Shown: positions 36,724-45,968 of the stretch, piece by piece
Numbering within the stretch: position 1 is the stretch's first letter
How the letters are laid out: every line of letters begins with the position of its first letter
DNA from: Pseudomonadota bacterium
GTDB lineage: Bacteria; Desulfobacterota; Desulfobacteria; Desulfobacterales; Desulfolunaceae
Length of the DNA stretch: 64,000 bases
Assembly (NCBI GenBank): GCA_018818835.1
Contig: JAHIRD010000019.1
Location: 26,438-90,437, forward strand
Direction of reading: 5' to 3'
Notes under the pieces: generated by a model
What the model was told of the DNA's origin: nothing
Database searches by the model: none
The model's input: the letters and a program-made list of their open reading frames with translations, nothing else
Translations under genes and position numbers: made by a program

Positions 36724-37874
36724 ACGCCCGCCTCTCTGTTTTTCAGGTAAAGGGCATTGACAATGTCTGTGTAACTCGTCTCCATGGAAGGGCTTAGGCT
36801 CTGCCCCGTGACCTCCTTATAAAAAGCTGCAAACAATTCCTTGTCTCCCATCTTCCGGTGGTCTCCTTTGTGGCCGGACAAAGCACCATCTCTGATCAAA
36901 TGGGGTCGTTCAATATGAAGGAGGTTAGGGTAAATCTGCCGAAGACGCCCCAGGGCGTCAAGAATCGGTGTCGTATCCCATAAAGACACCTGGATATAAT
37001 CGTCCGGATTTTCATCAGGCCCTGGCCCTTTCAGAATCTCATCCATGAAACCCTCAATTATACGCAACCTGCGCCGGGGGACCAGGGGAATGGGTTTCAC
37101 CTCACAGTGTCCTTTTGCGCCCAGAGTTACAAGATTGACGGATTTTTCATACCGACTTTCGGAAAATGAATAGGGCATCAGGCTGCCCGAATAACGGATA
37201 CAGTCGTTACCGGCTTTCTGACTCCGATGGAGATGACCCAGGGCCACATAATCGAAACACGCGAACAAATCCGAATCAACAGCAGCGCTGCCGCCCACGG
37301 CAAGGGGACGTTCGGATTCACTTTCCTCGGACCCGGCCACAAAGGCATGGGCCACGAGGATGGACCTTTGTTTTTTATTCATGTCCTTTTGGATACGGGC
37401 AATGCGCTCAGCCATGGCACGTTGGTGGTCCATAAGGTCCTGATCGTCCAGAACCTCCCGGACTACGGAGGGTTCGGCAAAGGGAAGGGCATAGATTGAC
37501 ACAGGTCCGTGCTCATCCCCAAGATCAGTCACCCAGACAGATGTGCTTGCAGGACCCCGAACAAACAAGCCCCTGGTTTCAAGAATGCGCGATGCAAAAC
37601 CCAGACGGTCCGGGCTGTCGTGATTTCCTGCAATCACCACCACAGGAATAGCAAGATCATCAATCACCCTGGACAGAAAATCATCCAGAAGTCTGACCGC
37701 CTCTGGGGGCGGAACCGCTCGGTCGTAGATATCCCCGGCAATAAAAAGGGCCGTTGCTTCGGATTCCTTGATAATATCAAAAAGCCGGTCCAGAAGGAAT
37801 TCTTGATCCGATGTCAGATGCACACCAAAAAGTATTCGCCCCAGATGCCAGTCTGCCGTATGGATAATACGCAT
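36720..37874 (-). CDS. sbcD: Exonuclease subunit SbcD (Mre11-like nuclease)
   Basis: 384 residues, AAGGA site. Metallophosphoesterase motifs in order: DWHLGR, GDIYDRAVPP, GNHDSPDR, SILVAHAFVAGSEES and GHLHRSQKAGNDCIRYSGS, all metal ligands present, then the C-terminal SbcD domain. It supplies the manganese-dependent nuclease activity of the SbcCD complex. First gene of a two-gene operon with sbcC; divergent from the CHASE2 kinase gene. Confidence 0.97.
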   Translation of the reverse strand: MRIIHTADWHLGRILFGVHLTSDQEFLLDRLFDIIKESEATALFIAGDIYDRAVPPPEAVRLLDDFLSRVIDDLAIPVVVIAGNHDSPDRLGFASRILETRGLFVRGPASTSVWVTDLGDEHGPVSIYALPFAEPSVVREVLDDQDLMDHQRAMAERIARIQKDMNKKQRSILVAHAFVAGSEESESERPLAVGGSAAVDSDLFACFDYVALGHLHRSQKAGNDCIRYSGSLMPYSFSESRYEKSVNLVTLGAKGHCEVKPIPLVPRRRLRIIEGFMDEILKGPGPDENPDDYIQVSLWDTTPILDALGRLRQIYPNLLHIERPHLIRDGALSGHKGDHRKMGDKELFAAFYKEVTGQSLSPSMETSYTDIVNALYLKNREAGV

Positions 37875-38090
37875 GAGTGATTCCTTTACTGTTGATGGCT
37901 AAGCATGAAATGTATGAGTTATCTTTTTTAGATCCCGATGTCAAACCTGAAAACAAGAGGGTTTCCGCCCCACCTGTCCATGGCTCCCTTCAACTGTTTA
38001 TTTTGACACTTTGTTTCCTTTCATGTAATTATGATGAATCGTACTATCTGTGCTCATCATCGTTTAGCTCCGGGGGGGAAACTACTTTAG

Positions 38091-40580
38091 ATGGCTGTTA
38101 TTCATACCATTTTCAAACGTTTGTTTAATTTCATGACTTTTTTGGCTGATGCACGGGTGCTGCTTTTTCTGCTTGCTCTGACGGTTCTTTTTTATGAGTC
38201 CCGGCTTCCCAGAATGGAATGGGTGGACAATGTCCTGTTTAGAACCGGGCTCTATCTCAAGGCCGAGCCGCTGAACAAACCCGAACCGGTGATCATCACG
38301 ATCCCCGATCGTACCCTGGCCATGATCAGCCGGGATCCGGATAATCTCCCGGATCTTATCACCCTTCTGGAAAAGCTGCGTCGGGCAGCCCCATCTGGTA
38401 TTGCCATTTTATTGAATGACTATCCCCTTTACTCCAGCGACCTATTTGCGTCGTCCATTGAAACAAAAATCAGTGAGGCCATAGAAAAAGCACCTCTGAC
38501 TGAAAAAAAAGACCTAGGCAACCTGTTGGCTTACACCCGTCGTTTCCTGATGAGGGGCAAGGCTCTGGATGACAGCCTTATTCAATCACATGCCATTTTA
38601 GCCTTTAAACATAAGGTGACACCCGGAGTCCCGGTTTTTGTTGATGGCGAGGTCGGAATGGGCGAAGCCCTCCCGGTCAGTCCGCCCCGGGTTTCCACCC
38701 GATGGGAGGCCCTGCCCAAAAGCGCCATTTTCCCTGTCATGCCGGAAATCGTTCCCCTTTCGGAAAAAATCCTTTGGCAAGGCAGAACAGCACCGGTAAA
38801 AGAGGGCGACGGCGGATCACTCTGGCCCCTGGTCTGGAAGGTCAAGGGCGTGTATCTTCCGGATCTCGTGACCTTGATGTACGCGAAAAGTCTTAAAACC
38901 CAGGCAAAATGGGAAACAGACTCAGGGGTCATGTTCGGGTTTTCCTTTGTGAACACGGGCCCGGCAGGCTTTGTCAAGCCCCGCTTTGGAGATGGCCGAA
39001 AAATGGCTGCCACCCTTTCCCGCCATACCATGGGGGATATCCTGGGCCTTAGGAATCTTTCATTTATCAAAAATCAACCGGTATTTATTGGTTCGGACCA
39101 TGACCCGGCCTTGACCCAGGCAGCCCTGGCCTATCTCAGCCTCAGTACCGGTGCCGTGAGTCATGTGCCCTACCAGGCCCTGTGGCTGGGGAAATTTCTG
39201 GTTCTGGGAATATGTCTTTATCTCCTTGTTCTGGTCCCGTTTGTCAGGCCGGGCCTTGCACTGATGTTTTCCCTGATTCTGGTGTTTATTCTGGTTTTGT
39301 TCCAGATGGGTGTCCACCTGATCACGGATCAATTTATCCCCCTGGGCCTGCCCCTTTGCTTTCTGATTGCTGGACACGGGCTTATGCTGGCCAGGCAACA
39401 GATCAGGCAGCACCATTCAAACCTGGCTGACAAAGCCCAGGCCGCCTTGTTCGAGCTTGGACATTTCCAGTACGAGCAAAGCCGATTTGATAGGGCCTTT
39501 GACTCCTTGAAACTGTGTAAACCCGATGATCAGGTTATGGAGCTCCTTTACAAACTGGGTGTTTCTCTTGAGAGAAAACGCCAGTTTGACAAAGCATGCC
39601 GTGTTTTTGATTACATCACGGAAATAAAGCCCTCATTCCGGGATGCCGGGGACCGATCAGACCAGTTATCCCAGATCCTGTTCGGAAGAACCTCATCCGG
39701 AAACGGCTCATCCGCAGGCGGTTTATCAGCAGCTGCGCCCAACCTGACCCGGTCCGTCCTGGGCCGTTATGAAATCGAGAGAGAACTGGGGCGGGGGGCC
39801 ATGGGCGTGGTCTACCTGGGGAAAGATCCAAAAATTGATCGAATCATCGCCATCAAAACCATGGATTTCACCCAGACCTTTGAAGGCCGATTTGATGAGG
39901 TCAAAGACCGTTTTTTCCGGGAAGCCATGGCCGCCGGTCGCCTGACACACCCTAACATCGTCACCATTTTCGATGCAGGGGAAGAGCAGGATCTGGCATA
40001 TATCGCCATGGATTATGTGGAAGGAAAAGCCCTCAATGAATTCAGTCGGCCCGGAACCCTGCTTCCGGTCCCCGTGGTTTTCCATATCATGTACCAGGTG
40101 GCCGATGCTCTGGATTACGCACACAAACAGCAGATCATCCACAGGGACATCAAGCCCGGCAATATCATCTACAATCCCCAGAACCATTCAGTCAAAGTGA
40201 CGGATTTCGGCATCGCACGAATCGCCGATACCACCACCACCAGACCGGGTGTGGTACTGGGCAGTCCATCGTTCATGTCGCCGGAACAGCTCAAAGGCAA
40301 AGACATTGACGGACGTGCCGATATTTTCAGCCTGGGGGTTACGTTTTACCAGCTTTTGACCGGAACACTTCCCTTCAAAGGCAGCGATCTGTCCAGCCTG
40401 GGATACCAGATCACCAGTGTGAAACATGCCCCGGTATCGAGCCTTAGGCAGGATCTTCCGAAAATCGCGGATTCCATCATCGACAAATCCCTGCAGAAAA
40501 ATCCGGCTAACCGGTACAAATCGGCAAGCGGCATGGCCCGATCCCTTAAAACCGTATTAAGTGAAGGAAAACAACCATGA
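38091..40580 (+). CDS. CHASE2-domain transmembrane serine/threonine protein kinase
   Basis: 829 residues. An N-terminal helix, then a CHASE2 sensor (about 45-345, beginning RMEWVDNVLFRTGLYLKAEP), about three helices near 365-440, a short tetratricopeptide-like helical region (about 445-530) and a Hanks-type kinase (560-825). Kinase motifs are intact: GRGAMGVVYLG, catalytic Lys in IAIKTMDF, HRDIKPGNIIYN, DFGIAR and SPSFMSPEQL. CHASE2 more often sits on cyclases and histidine kinases. The stop overlaps the next gene (ATGA), pairing it with a NUDIX hydrolase. Confidence 0.93.
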   Translation: MAVIHTIFKRLFNFMTFLADARVLLFLLALTVLFYESRLPRMEWVDNVLFRTGLYLKAEPLNKPEPVIITIPDRTLAMISRDPDNLPDLITLLEKLRRAAPSGIAILLNDYPLYSSDLFASSIETKISEAIEKAPLTEKKDLGNLLAYTRRFLMRGKALDDSLIQSHAILAFKHKVTPGVPVFVDGEVGMGEALPVSPPRVSTRWEALPKSAIFPVMPEIVPLSEKILWQGRTAPVKEGDGGSLWPLVWKVKGVYLPDLVTLMYAKSLKTQAKWETDSGVMFGFSFVNTGPAGFVKPRFGDGRKMAATLSRHTMGDILGLRNLSFIKNQPVFIGSDHDPALTQAALAYLSLSTGAVSHVPYQALWLGKFLVLGICLYLLVLVPFVRPGLALMFSLILVFILVLFQMGVHLITDQFIPLGLPLCFLIAGHGLMLARQQIRQHHSNLADKAQAALFELGHFQYEQSRFDRAFDSLKLCKPDDQVMELLYKLGVSLERKRQFDKACRVFDYITEIKPSFRDAGDRSDQLSQILFGRTSSGNGSSAGGLSAAAPNLTRSVLGRYEIERELGRGAMGVVYLGKDPKIDRIIAIKTMDFTQTFEGRFDEVKDRFFREAMAAGRLTHPNIVTIFDAGEEQDLAYIAMDYVEGKALNEFSRPGTLLPVPVVFHIMYQVADALDYAHKQQIIHRDIKPGNIIYNPQNHSVKVTDFGIARIADTTTTRPGVVLGSPSFMSPEQLKGKDIDGRADIFSLGVTFYQLLTGTLPFKGSDLSSLGYQITSVKHAPVSSLRQDLPKIADSIIDKSLQKNPANRYKSASGMARSLKTVLSEGKQP

Positions 40581-41071
40581 CCTATTGTCTGAAATGCGGT
40601 CAGCCCATGATCCCTGTGACAGATGGGGAGGACCAAACCCAGCGGCTTGGTTGCCCGGACAAGACCTGCGGCTATGTGTTTTACGACAACCCGATACCTG
40701 TGGTGGCCGCCATCGTGGAAAAGGATGGTGAAATCATCCTGGCGCGGAACGCAGCCTGGCCCCAAGGGATGTTCGCCTTGGTCACAGGTTTCCTTGAAAA
40801 AGGGGAAACACCCATGGATGGTGTTTTACGGGAAGTTCACGAAGAATTGGGGCTGGAACCCCTGTCTGCCGAGTTTATCGGTTATTATTCCTTTTTTGCC
40901 ATGAATCAACTGATTCTTGCCTATCATGTCATGGCCCAGGGCCAGGTGACCCTCAATCACGAAATCGCCGAGATAAAATACCTGAAACCTGAAAAACTCA
41001 AGCCCTGGCCCTTTGGAACAGGCTTGGCCGTGCGGGATTTTCTCGAGAAAAAGGTTTATGGGACCGGTTGA
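40577..41071 (+). CDS. NUDIX hydrolase with N-terminal zinc ribbon
   Basis: 164 residues. A zinc ribbon (YCLKCGQPM...LGCPDKTCGYVFYDNP) precedes a NUDIX domain with the Nudix box GFLEKGETPMDGVLREVHEELGLEP (G-x5-E-x7-REVHEELG, intact). Similar to NudC-like and uncharacterised NUDIX proteins that hydrolyse nucleoside diphosphates linked to another moiety. It is translationally coupled to the CHASE2 kinase, so the substrate may be linked to that signal, but this cannot be read from sequence. Confidence 0.9.
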   Translation: MTYCLKCGQPMIPVTDGEDQTQRLGCPDKTCGYVFYDNPIPVVAAIVEKDGEIILARNAAWPQGMFALVTGFLEKGETPMDGVLREVHEELGLEPLSAEFIGYYSFFAMNQLILAYHVMAQGQVTLNHEIAEIKYLKPEKLKPWPFGTGLAVRDFLEKKVYGTG

Positions 41072-41386
41072 ACCTATGGATTTGTTCTTTTTCCAGCATT
41101 GTTTTTTTAAATTGTTCTGTTATAATGTTTTACTGATTATCTCGCACACGTTAAAATGCCCACGTTATATCTAAACTGTCTCATTTTCTGACGCGATTTG
41201 TTTTATTCAGTGACGCTCATTCTGCTGCCCAACCTCCTTCTCTAAGGGCATAGGGGGATAATCCGCACAAAGCAAAATCCTGTGCCCGAGGCCATAACGT
41301 TCCTCGCATGCACTGGCATTTTGTTCACGAAAGACCTCACCTGTTCAGATACTTTAACTACCTTCAACCAGAGCCAGGAGATTTTT
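41072..41386. other. Gene-free region before the patatin-like gene
   Basis: About 315 bases, AT-rich in its first half. No coding sequence, repeat or clear hairpin was seen. An in-frame start at 41282 for the next gene would add an unconserved leader without a ribosome site, so the region is treated as non-coding and probably holds the promoter. Confidence 0.5.
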
Positions 41387-42394
41387 ATGAAGAAAAAAGC
41401 ACTACTGTTGGGGGCTGGCGGCCCCCTGGGAGGATTGGAAGCCGGAGCCCTTATCGCACTTGACGAAATGGGCGTTCATTTTGATATCATTTCCGGTGCC
41501 TGCATCGGCTCGGTTCTCACCCTGGCCTACACCAGCCCGGCTAAAGGCATGACCGGGCGTGAAGCCCTTGAAATGTGGTGCAATGCATCGGGACTTTCAG
41601 ATATCATTTACCATTCGTTCTGCCAGTCCAATTTCAAGGTTTTTCAGAAAAACGCAGGGCCCTTGAACATATTCACAGATACCTGGCTGGAATTCATGAC
41701 CCGGATGAATCCGTATTTCACCCTTGACCCGCGAACAGAGACCCAGCGATTTTGCAATGACATGTACCTTTACGGCCTGACCGCCATGACACCGGGCATG
41801 CTCATGCCACAGCAACCGTCCATCAGCCGTATCGCACCCTTTCTTGATAGCTTTATCGACTTTGAAAACGTGAAGAATGTGGCCAAGGATATTTATATCA
41901 ATGCCCTGAATGTCACCGATAAACAAATCGAAATTTTCAACAAGAAACAAATCACCATGCAGCATGTGATCGCAGGGTCATCTTTGTTTTTCTTATGCCC
42001 CCAACAGTGCCTTGACGGGAAATGGTACGGTGAGGGATCGTATGTGGACAGCCTGAATTACCAAGGCCTTATCAACGAACAAAAAGACATTGATACCATC
42101 GTGGTGATGAACATTCTGAACAAGGAAGCCCTTATCCGAACACCTGAGAGCCTTTATGATGCCTATAATCTTTCCATCATGTTACCCTTTATTACCATCG
42201 CGGAAGATGATACAAAGATATTCGAGGCGAAATACAAAGGGGATAGAAATCTGCTGAAGGTCGGCTTCCGGATTCCCGAAGAGCATGCACCCTATGTTAT
42301 GGACTGGAGTGCATCCAATTTTAAAGTTCTTCGCGATATCGGGTACCATGCCGGAATGGATTTTTTCGAGAAGAACAAGGCATTGCTTGAATAA
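41387..42394 (+). CDS. Patatin-like protein with Cys/Glu in place of the Ser/Asp dyad
   Basis: 335 residues from ATG 41387, after CCAGGAG. The patatin fold start is clear: LLLGAGGPLGGLEAGALIALDE (oxyanion glycine loop) and FDIISGACIGSVLTLAY. In patatins the latter is GxSxG; here the nucleophile position is Cys (GACIG). The second catalytic motif, usually DGG, aligns with GEGSYVDSLN, giving Glu-Gly-Ser. Both changes in one protein suggest an altered hydrolase or acyltransferase, or a non-catalytic relative, rather than random decay, since the frame is intact. Followed 25 bases later by a periplasmic binding protein gene. Confidence 0.8.
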   Translation: MKKKALLLGAGGPLGGLEAGALIALDEMGVHFDIISGACIGSVLTLAYTSPAKGMTGREALEMWCNASGLSDIIYHSFCQSNFKVFQKNAGPLNIFTDTWLEFMTRMNPYFTLDPRTETQRFCNDMYLYGLTAMTPGMLMPQQPSISRIAPFLDSFIDFENVKNVAKDIYINALNVTDKQIEIFNKKQITMQHVIAGSSLFFLCPQQCLDGKWYGEGSYVDSLNYQGLINEQKDIDTIVVMNILNKEALIRTPESLYDAYNLSIMLPFITIAEDDTKIFEAKYKGDRNLLKVGFRIPEEHAPYVMDWSASNFKVLRDIGYHAGMDFFEKNKALLE

Positions 42395-42419
42395 TCATTT
42401 TTCTTGGGGGGGGAGTACC

Positions 42420-43166
42420 ATGAAACCACGTTATCCGGTTGTCATACTACTTTTTTTTGGGCTTGTTTTTTTTTCAGGCACCCAGAAAGCCATGGCGAAT
42501 AAATTGAAGATCGGGTACATCGAATTTCCGCCTTTTACTTACACCGAGGCGGGCGGAAAACCGTCAGGCATTCTTATTGATCTGGCCAACAAAGTATTTC
42601 ATGATGCAGGCTATGAATTTGAGGCATTCTCATACCCGGTCAGACGATTGGCCAGTTATATCGGAAGCGGTGATCTGGACGTCTGGATGGGCCTTAAGAC
42701 CCTTCCCGAATTTACGGGGAAAGCCTATATCGGAGACGCCATCATCGCCGAGCTTGTCTTGAGGGCCTACACAAAAGGAAAGAAAACACCCATTCTTGTC
42801 AAAGAAGATCTGATCGGAAAATCTATTATTGTCTTACGAGGATACAGTTATGGGGGATGGATAACGTTTATCGAAGATCCAAAAAACAACATCAACCATA
42901 TTAAAGCCAACAAGCACGAGGCAGCCTTCAATATGCTCAAGGCAGATCGAGCCGATTTCCTTCTTGATTACAAGGAGCCTTCGGACATGGCTCTTCAAAA
43001 AATCAGAATCAATGATCTTGAGTACAACCAGATCTCCGCCCTGCCCTGTTATTTCGTTGTATCACGTGCCAATCCAAAGGGACAAGACATTATAAAAAAA
43101 CTGGAAAAAAGCCATGAAAAGCTTAAAAAAGAGGGCGCACTGAACCCGTTATCCACCCAGCAATAA
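42420..43166 (+). CDS. Periplasmic substrate-binding (PBP3-type) protein
   Basis: 248 residues from ATG 42420 behind a G-rich GGGGGGGGAG site. Signal peptide YPVVILLFFGLVFFSG...AMA, then KIGYIEFPPFTYTEAGGKPSGILIDLANKVF, a type 3 amino-acid-like solute-binding start, and continuing two-lobe features (LDVWMGLKTLPEF, LRGYSYGGW, ADFLLDYKEP). There is no ABC permease nearby. The next gene, 38 bases on, is a membrane hybrid kinase, so it may serve as a ligand sensor for signalling rather than transport. Confidence 0.87.
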   Translation: MKPRYPVVILLFFGLVFFSGTQKAMANKLKIGYIEFPPFTYTEAGGKPSGILIDLANKVFHDAGYEFEAFSYPVRRLASYIGSGDLDVWMGLKTLPEFTGKAYIGDAIIAELVLRAYTKGKKTPILVKEDLIGKSIIVLRGYSYGGWITFIEDPKNNINHIKANKHEAAFNMLKADRADFLLDYKEPSDMALQKIRINDLEYNQISALPCYFVVSRANPKGQDIIKKLEKSHEKLKKEGALNPLSTQQ

Positions 43167-43204
43167 CAGATTGACCTGTAATAGCCCAACCTTGACGAAG
43201 ACTT

Positions 43205-45964
43205 ATGGCTGCAAGGTTTATGAACCCCAGACATGATAGTGACCAAGAACGTCGAGATGGGATGACGCGCTATCAGTTAGAGATCGTCTCTGACACTATC
43301 TCGGATCAAAAGGAATACTATTTGGGAACCATATTTTACAAAAAAGGCGAGACCGAAAGACCTGGGTTCCCCAACCCGGCTTCTGCAGTTAAAGGTCAGT
43401 CAATATCCTTCTGGCTGACCACAAGTCTGATCCTGGCGGTCACTCTGGTTTCAGTTATTTCCATAGGCACAAACTACCTGGACGTCAAACATAAGTCACA
43501 GATTAATCTTATGAAAAGTCTGGATCGAAATATTACGGCCCTTGCGGATATCCTGAAAGTCCCTTTATGGACCTATGACCAGGAAACCATTGAAGACATC
43601 GGGAACCTCTATGCAGGTAACGAGGATATTGTCACACTCACCATCATTGACTCCCTGGGGAAAACCCTGTTTCATATCTCAAAAAAAGACAATGAAAAAC
43701 AGGTTTTGAGAACCAGCCAGGTCGTGTTCGGTGAGAAGGTCGCCGGTTCGGTCCAGATCGCCCTTTCATCCCGGAAATATCGTGAGTCCATCAGACAATT
43801 GCTCTGGTCCGGGATTATCACCATGGTAATCAACCTCTCGGTATTGATCCTGATTACAGGATTTCTACTGCGTCTTTTCCTGGCAAAACCCTTATCCATG
43901 CTGAGTGAAATCGTCAATTCCTATGCTTCCGGAGATTACGAAAGTTCCCGGGCCCAACTGCCCTATATTGAATTCCAGCCTGCCGTGGCTGTTATCCGGT
44001 CCATGGGCTCAAAAATCACTGGCCAGATCGAGGAACTCAAACAGGCCGAAAAAAAATTCAGGGGAATTTTTGAGAATGCCGTGGAAGGCATTTTCCAGAT
44101 CGCCCCCAACGGATCATTCATTAACGCAAACCCCTCTTTGGCGAAAATCCTGGGTTATGACTCCCCGGCGGATCTCATGGCCATGGTATCAAACGTATCG
44201 GTCCAATGTTTTGAGCATCCTGACGATTTCAAACAAATTATCAAAGGTCTTGCCAACAGCAGCACGGTCACAGGGTATGAAATCCGGGGATTAAAAAAAA
44301 ACAAGGCGACCTTCTGGGTGTCCGTGAGTGCACGGGCCGTCACGGACGATAATCAGGAAACCCTTTTTATCGAAGGGTCCATCATGGACATTTCGGATCG
44401 AAAGGAAAAAGAAGAGGCCGAAAAAAGACAAAAAGCCGCCGATGCTGCCAACCAGGCGAAAACCATGTTCATTGCACGGATGAGCCACGAACTGAGGACC
44501 CCCCTGAACTCGGTCCTGGGCATGACGGAAATGCTCATGGAAACAAATCTTTCCCAAGATCAGGTGGAATACATCAAGCTGCTCCAGTCCTCGGGGGAGT
44601 TTCTGGAATCCATCATCAATGATATTCTTGATTTTTCAAAGATCGAAGCCCAGCAGCTGGTGTTGGACGCGATATCCTTTGATCTTTCCAAAACCATTGA
44701 GGATGTGGCCGCCCTGGTGTCCGTCAGGGCCAGGGGCAAAAACCTGACCATCACAACATCCATTGACCCTGACATCAACCCCATCCTCATAGGTGATCCG
44801 GTCCGTCTCAAACAGATTCTCATCAATCTCGCAGGGAATTCCGTCAAATTCACGAAAGAGGGCCACGTCAGCATCCAGGTCGAAAAAATAAAAAACGGCG
44901 TCATCCAGGAGTCCTATGAGGAAATCCTTTTCCGTGTCTCCGATAGCGGCATTGGGATACCCGAATCCAAGCTGGAAACCATCTTTGAAAGCTTCACCCA
45001 GGCCGATAGTTTTGTCAAACGCCAGTTCGGGGGCACCGGCCTTGGATTATCCATCTGTAAACACCTTGTGGAACTCATGGGGGGCTCACTCAGCGTCCAG
45101 AGTGTTGAGGGCCAAGGTTCGTCTTTTACCTTCACCCTCATACTCAAACTGTCCCCTGAAGAACCTGTATCAAATCAGCATATGGAATGTCATCTGGATC
45201 CGAAGCTCACCTCACTTAAGATCCTTCTGGTGGATGATATCGAACCGAACAGAACCGTGATTCACAAGTTTCTGAATAAATCGCCGGTGACCATCGTGGA
45301 TGCGAAAAACGGCAAAGAGGCCGTGGATCTCTTTTCCAAAGATCGGTTTGATCTGATTCTGATGGATGTGGAAATGCCCGTCATGAGCGGCCTTGAAGCC
45401 ACACATCTCATCCGGGAAAGAGAAAATGCCACAAAGGCCCCTCCCACCCCCCTGATTATTCTTTCGGCCCATGCCTTTGGTGAGCAGCGTAAGCAATGTT
45501 ACGAAGCCGGATGCAATGATCTTCTGGTCAAGCCCATCCGGAAAAATGATCTGATCAATGCCATCAGTTCCATTTTCGACAAAATGGCTGGCCTCCCTGA
45601 ACCTGACTTGAAACATAAGAATGAAACGGATCATTCATCCGCCCCACCCAAACCCATCGAATCCAGGAAAGTGGTTATTGATGCCATGTTCGAGGATCTT
45701 CTCGACGGATTTTTCATTTATTTCAACGAATCCCTCGAAAGCATGGAAAAAGCAGCCCGTGAAAAAAATTTTGAGGATCTTTATCGTCTGGGACATGGGC
45801 TAAAAGGGTCGTCCCGAAATTATGAATTTTACAAACTCGGTGATATCTTTTTTGAAATCGAAAAAGCCGCCGCTGATAAAAATGTTGACGATGCGTTCTA
45901 TTTTATGGGTCAGGCACGCGAGTACCTTGATCATGTAGAGGTTGAATTTGTTGACAAAGGATAA
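43205..45964 (+). CDS. Membrane hybrid sensor kinase (PAS-HisKA-HATPase-REC-HPt)
   Basis: 919 residues from ATG 43205; ATGs at 43220 and 43262 are possible. First helix near 60-82 (FWLTTSLILAVTLVSVISIG), periplasmic domain of about 120 residues, second helix near 205-228, PAS (about 280-395), HisKA with MSHELRTPLNSVLGM (His near 428), HATPase (NLAGNSVKF, DSGIGIP, GTGLGLSI), receiver (LLVDDIEPN, Asp in LILMDVEMPV) and an HPt domain (LGHGLKGSSRNY). It has all phosphorelay modules except the DNA-binding output. Five bases before the next kinase gene. Confidence 0.93.
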   Translation: MAARFMNPRHDSDQERRDGMTRYQLEIVSDTISDQKEYYLGTIFYKKGETERPGFPNPASAVKGQSISFWLTTSLILAVTLVSVISIGTNYLDVKHKSQINLMKSLDRNITALADILKVPLWTYDQETIEDIGNLYAGNEDIVTLTIIDSLGKTLFHISKKDNEKQVLRTSQVVFGEKVAGSVQIALSSRKYRESIRQLLWSGIITMVINLSVLILITGFLLRLFLAKPLSMLSEIVNSYASGDYESSRAQLPYIEFQPAVAVIRSMGSKITGQIEELKQAEKKFRGIFENAVEGIFQIAPNGSFINANPSLAKILGYDSPADLMAMVSNVSVQCFEHPDDFKQIIKGLANSSTVTGYEIRGLKKNKATFWVSVSARAVTDDNQETLFIEGSIMDISDRKEKEEAEKRQKAADAANQAKTMFIARMSHELRTPLNSVLGMTEMLMETNLSQDQVEYIKLLQSSGEFLESIINDILDFSKIEAQQLVLDAISFDLSKTIEDVAALVSVRARGKNLTITTSIDPDINPILIGDPVRLKQILINLAGNSVKFTKEGHVSIQVEKIKNGVIQESYEEILFRVSDSGIGIPESKLETIFESFTQADSFVKRQFGGTGLGLSICKHLVELMGGSLSVQSVEGQGSSFTFTLILKLSPEEPVSNQHMECHLDPKLTSLKILLVDDIEPNRTVIHKFLNKSPVTIVDAKNGKEAVDLFSKDRFDLILMDVEMPVMSGLEATHLIRERENATKAPPTPLIILSAHAFGEQRKQCYEAGCNDLLVKPIRKNDLINAISSIFDKMAGLPEPDLKHKNETDHSSAPPKPIESRKVVIDAMFEDLLDGFFIYFNESLESMEKAAREKNFEDLYRLGHGLKGSSRNYEFYKLGDIFFEIEKAAADKNVDDAFYFMGQAREYLDHVEVEFVDKG

Positions 45965-45968
45965 GATC

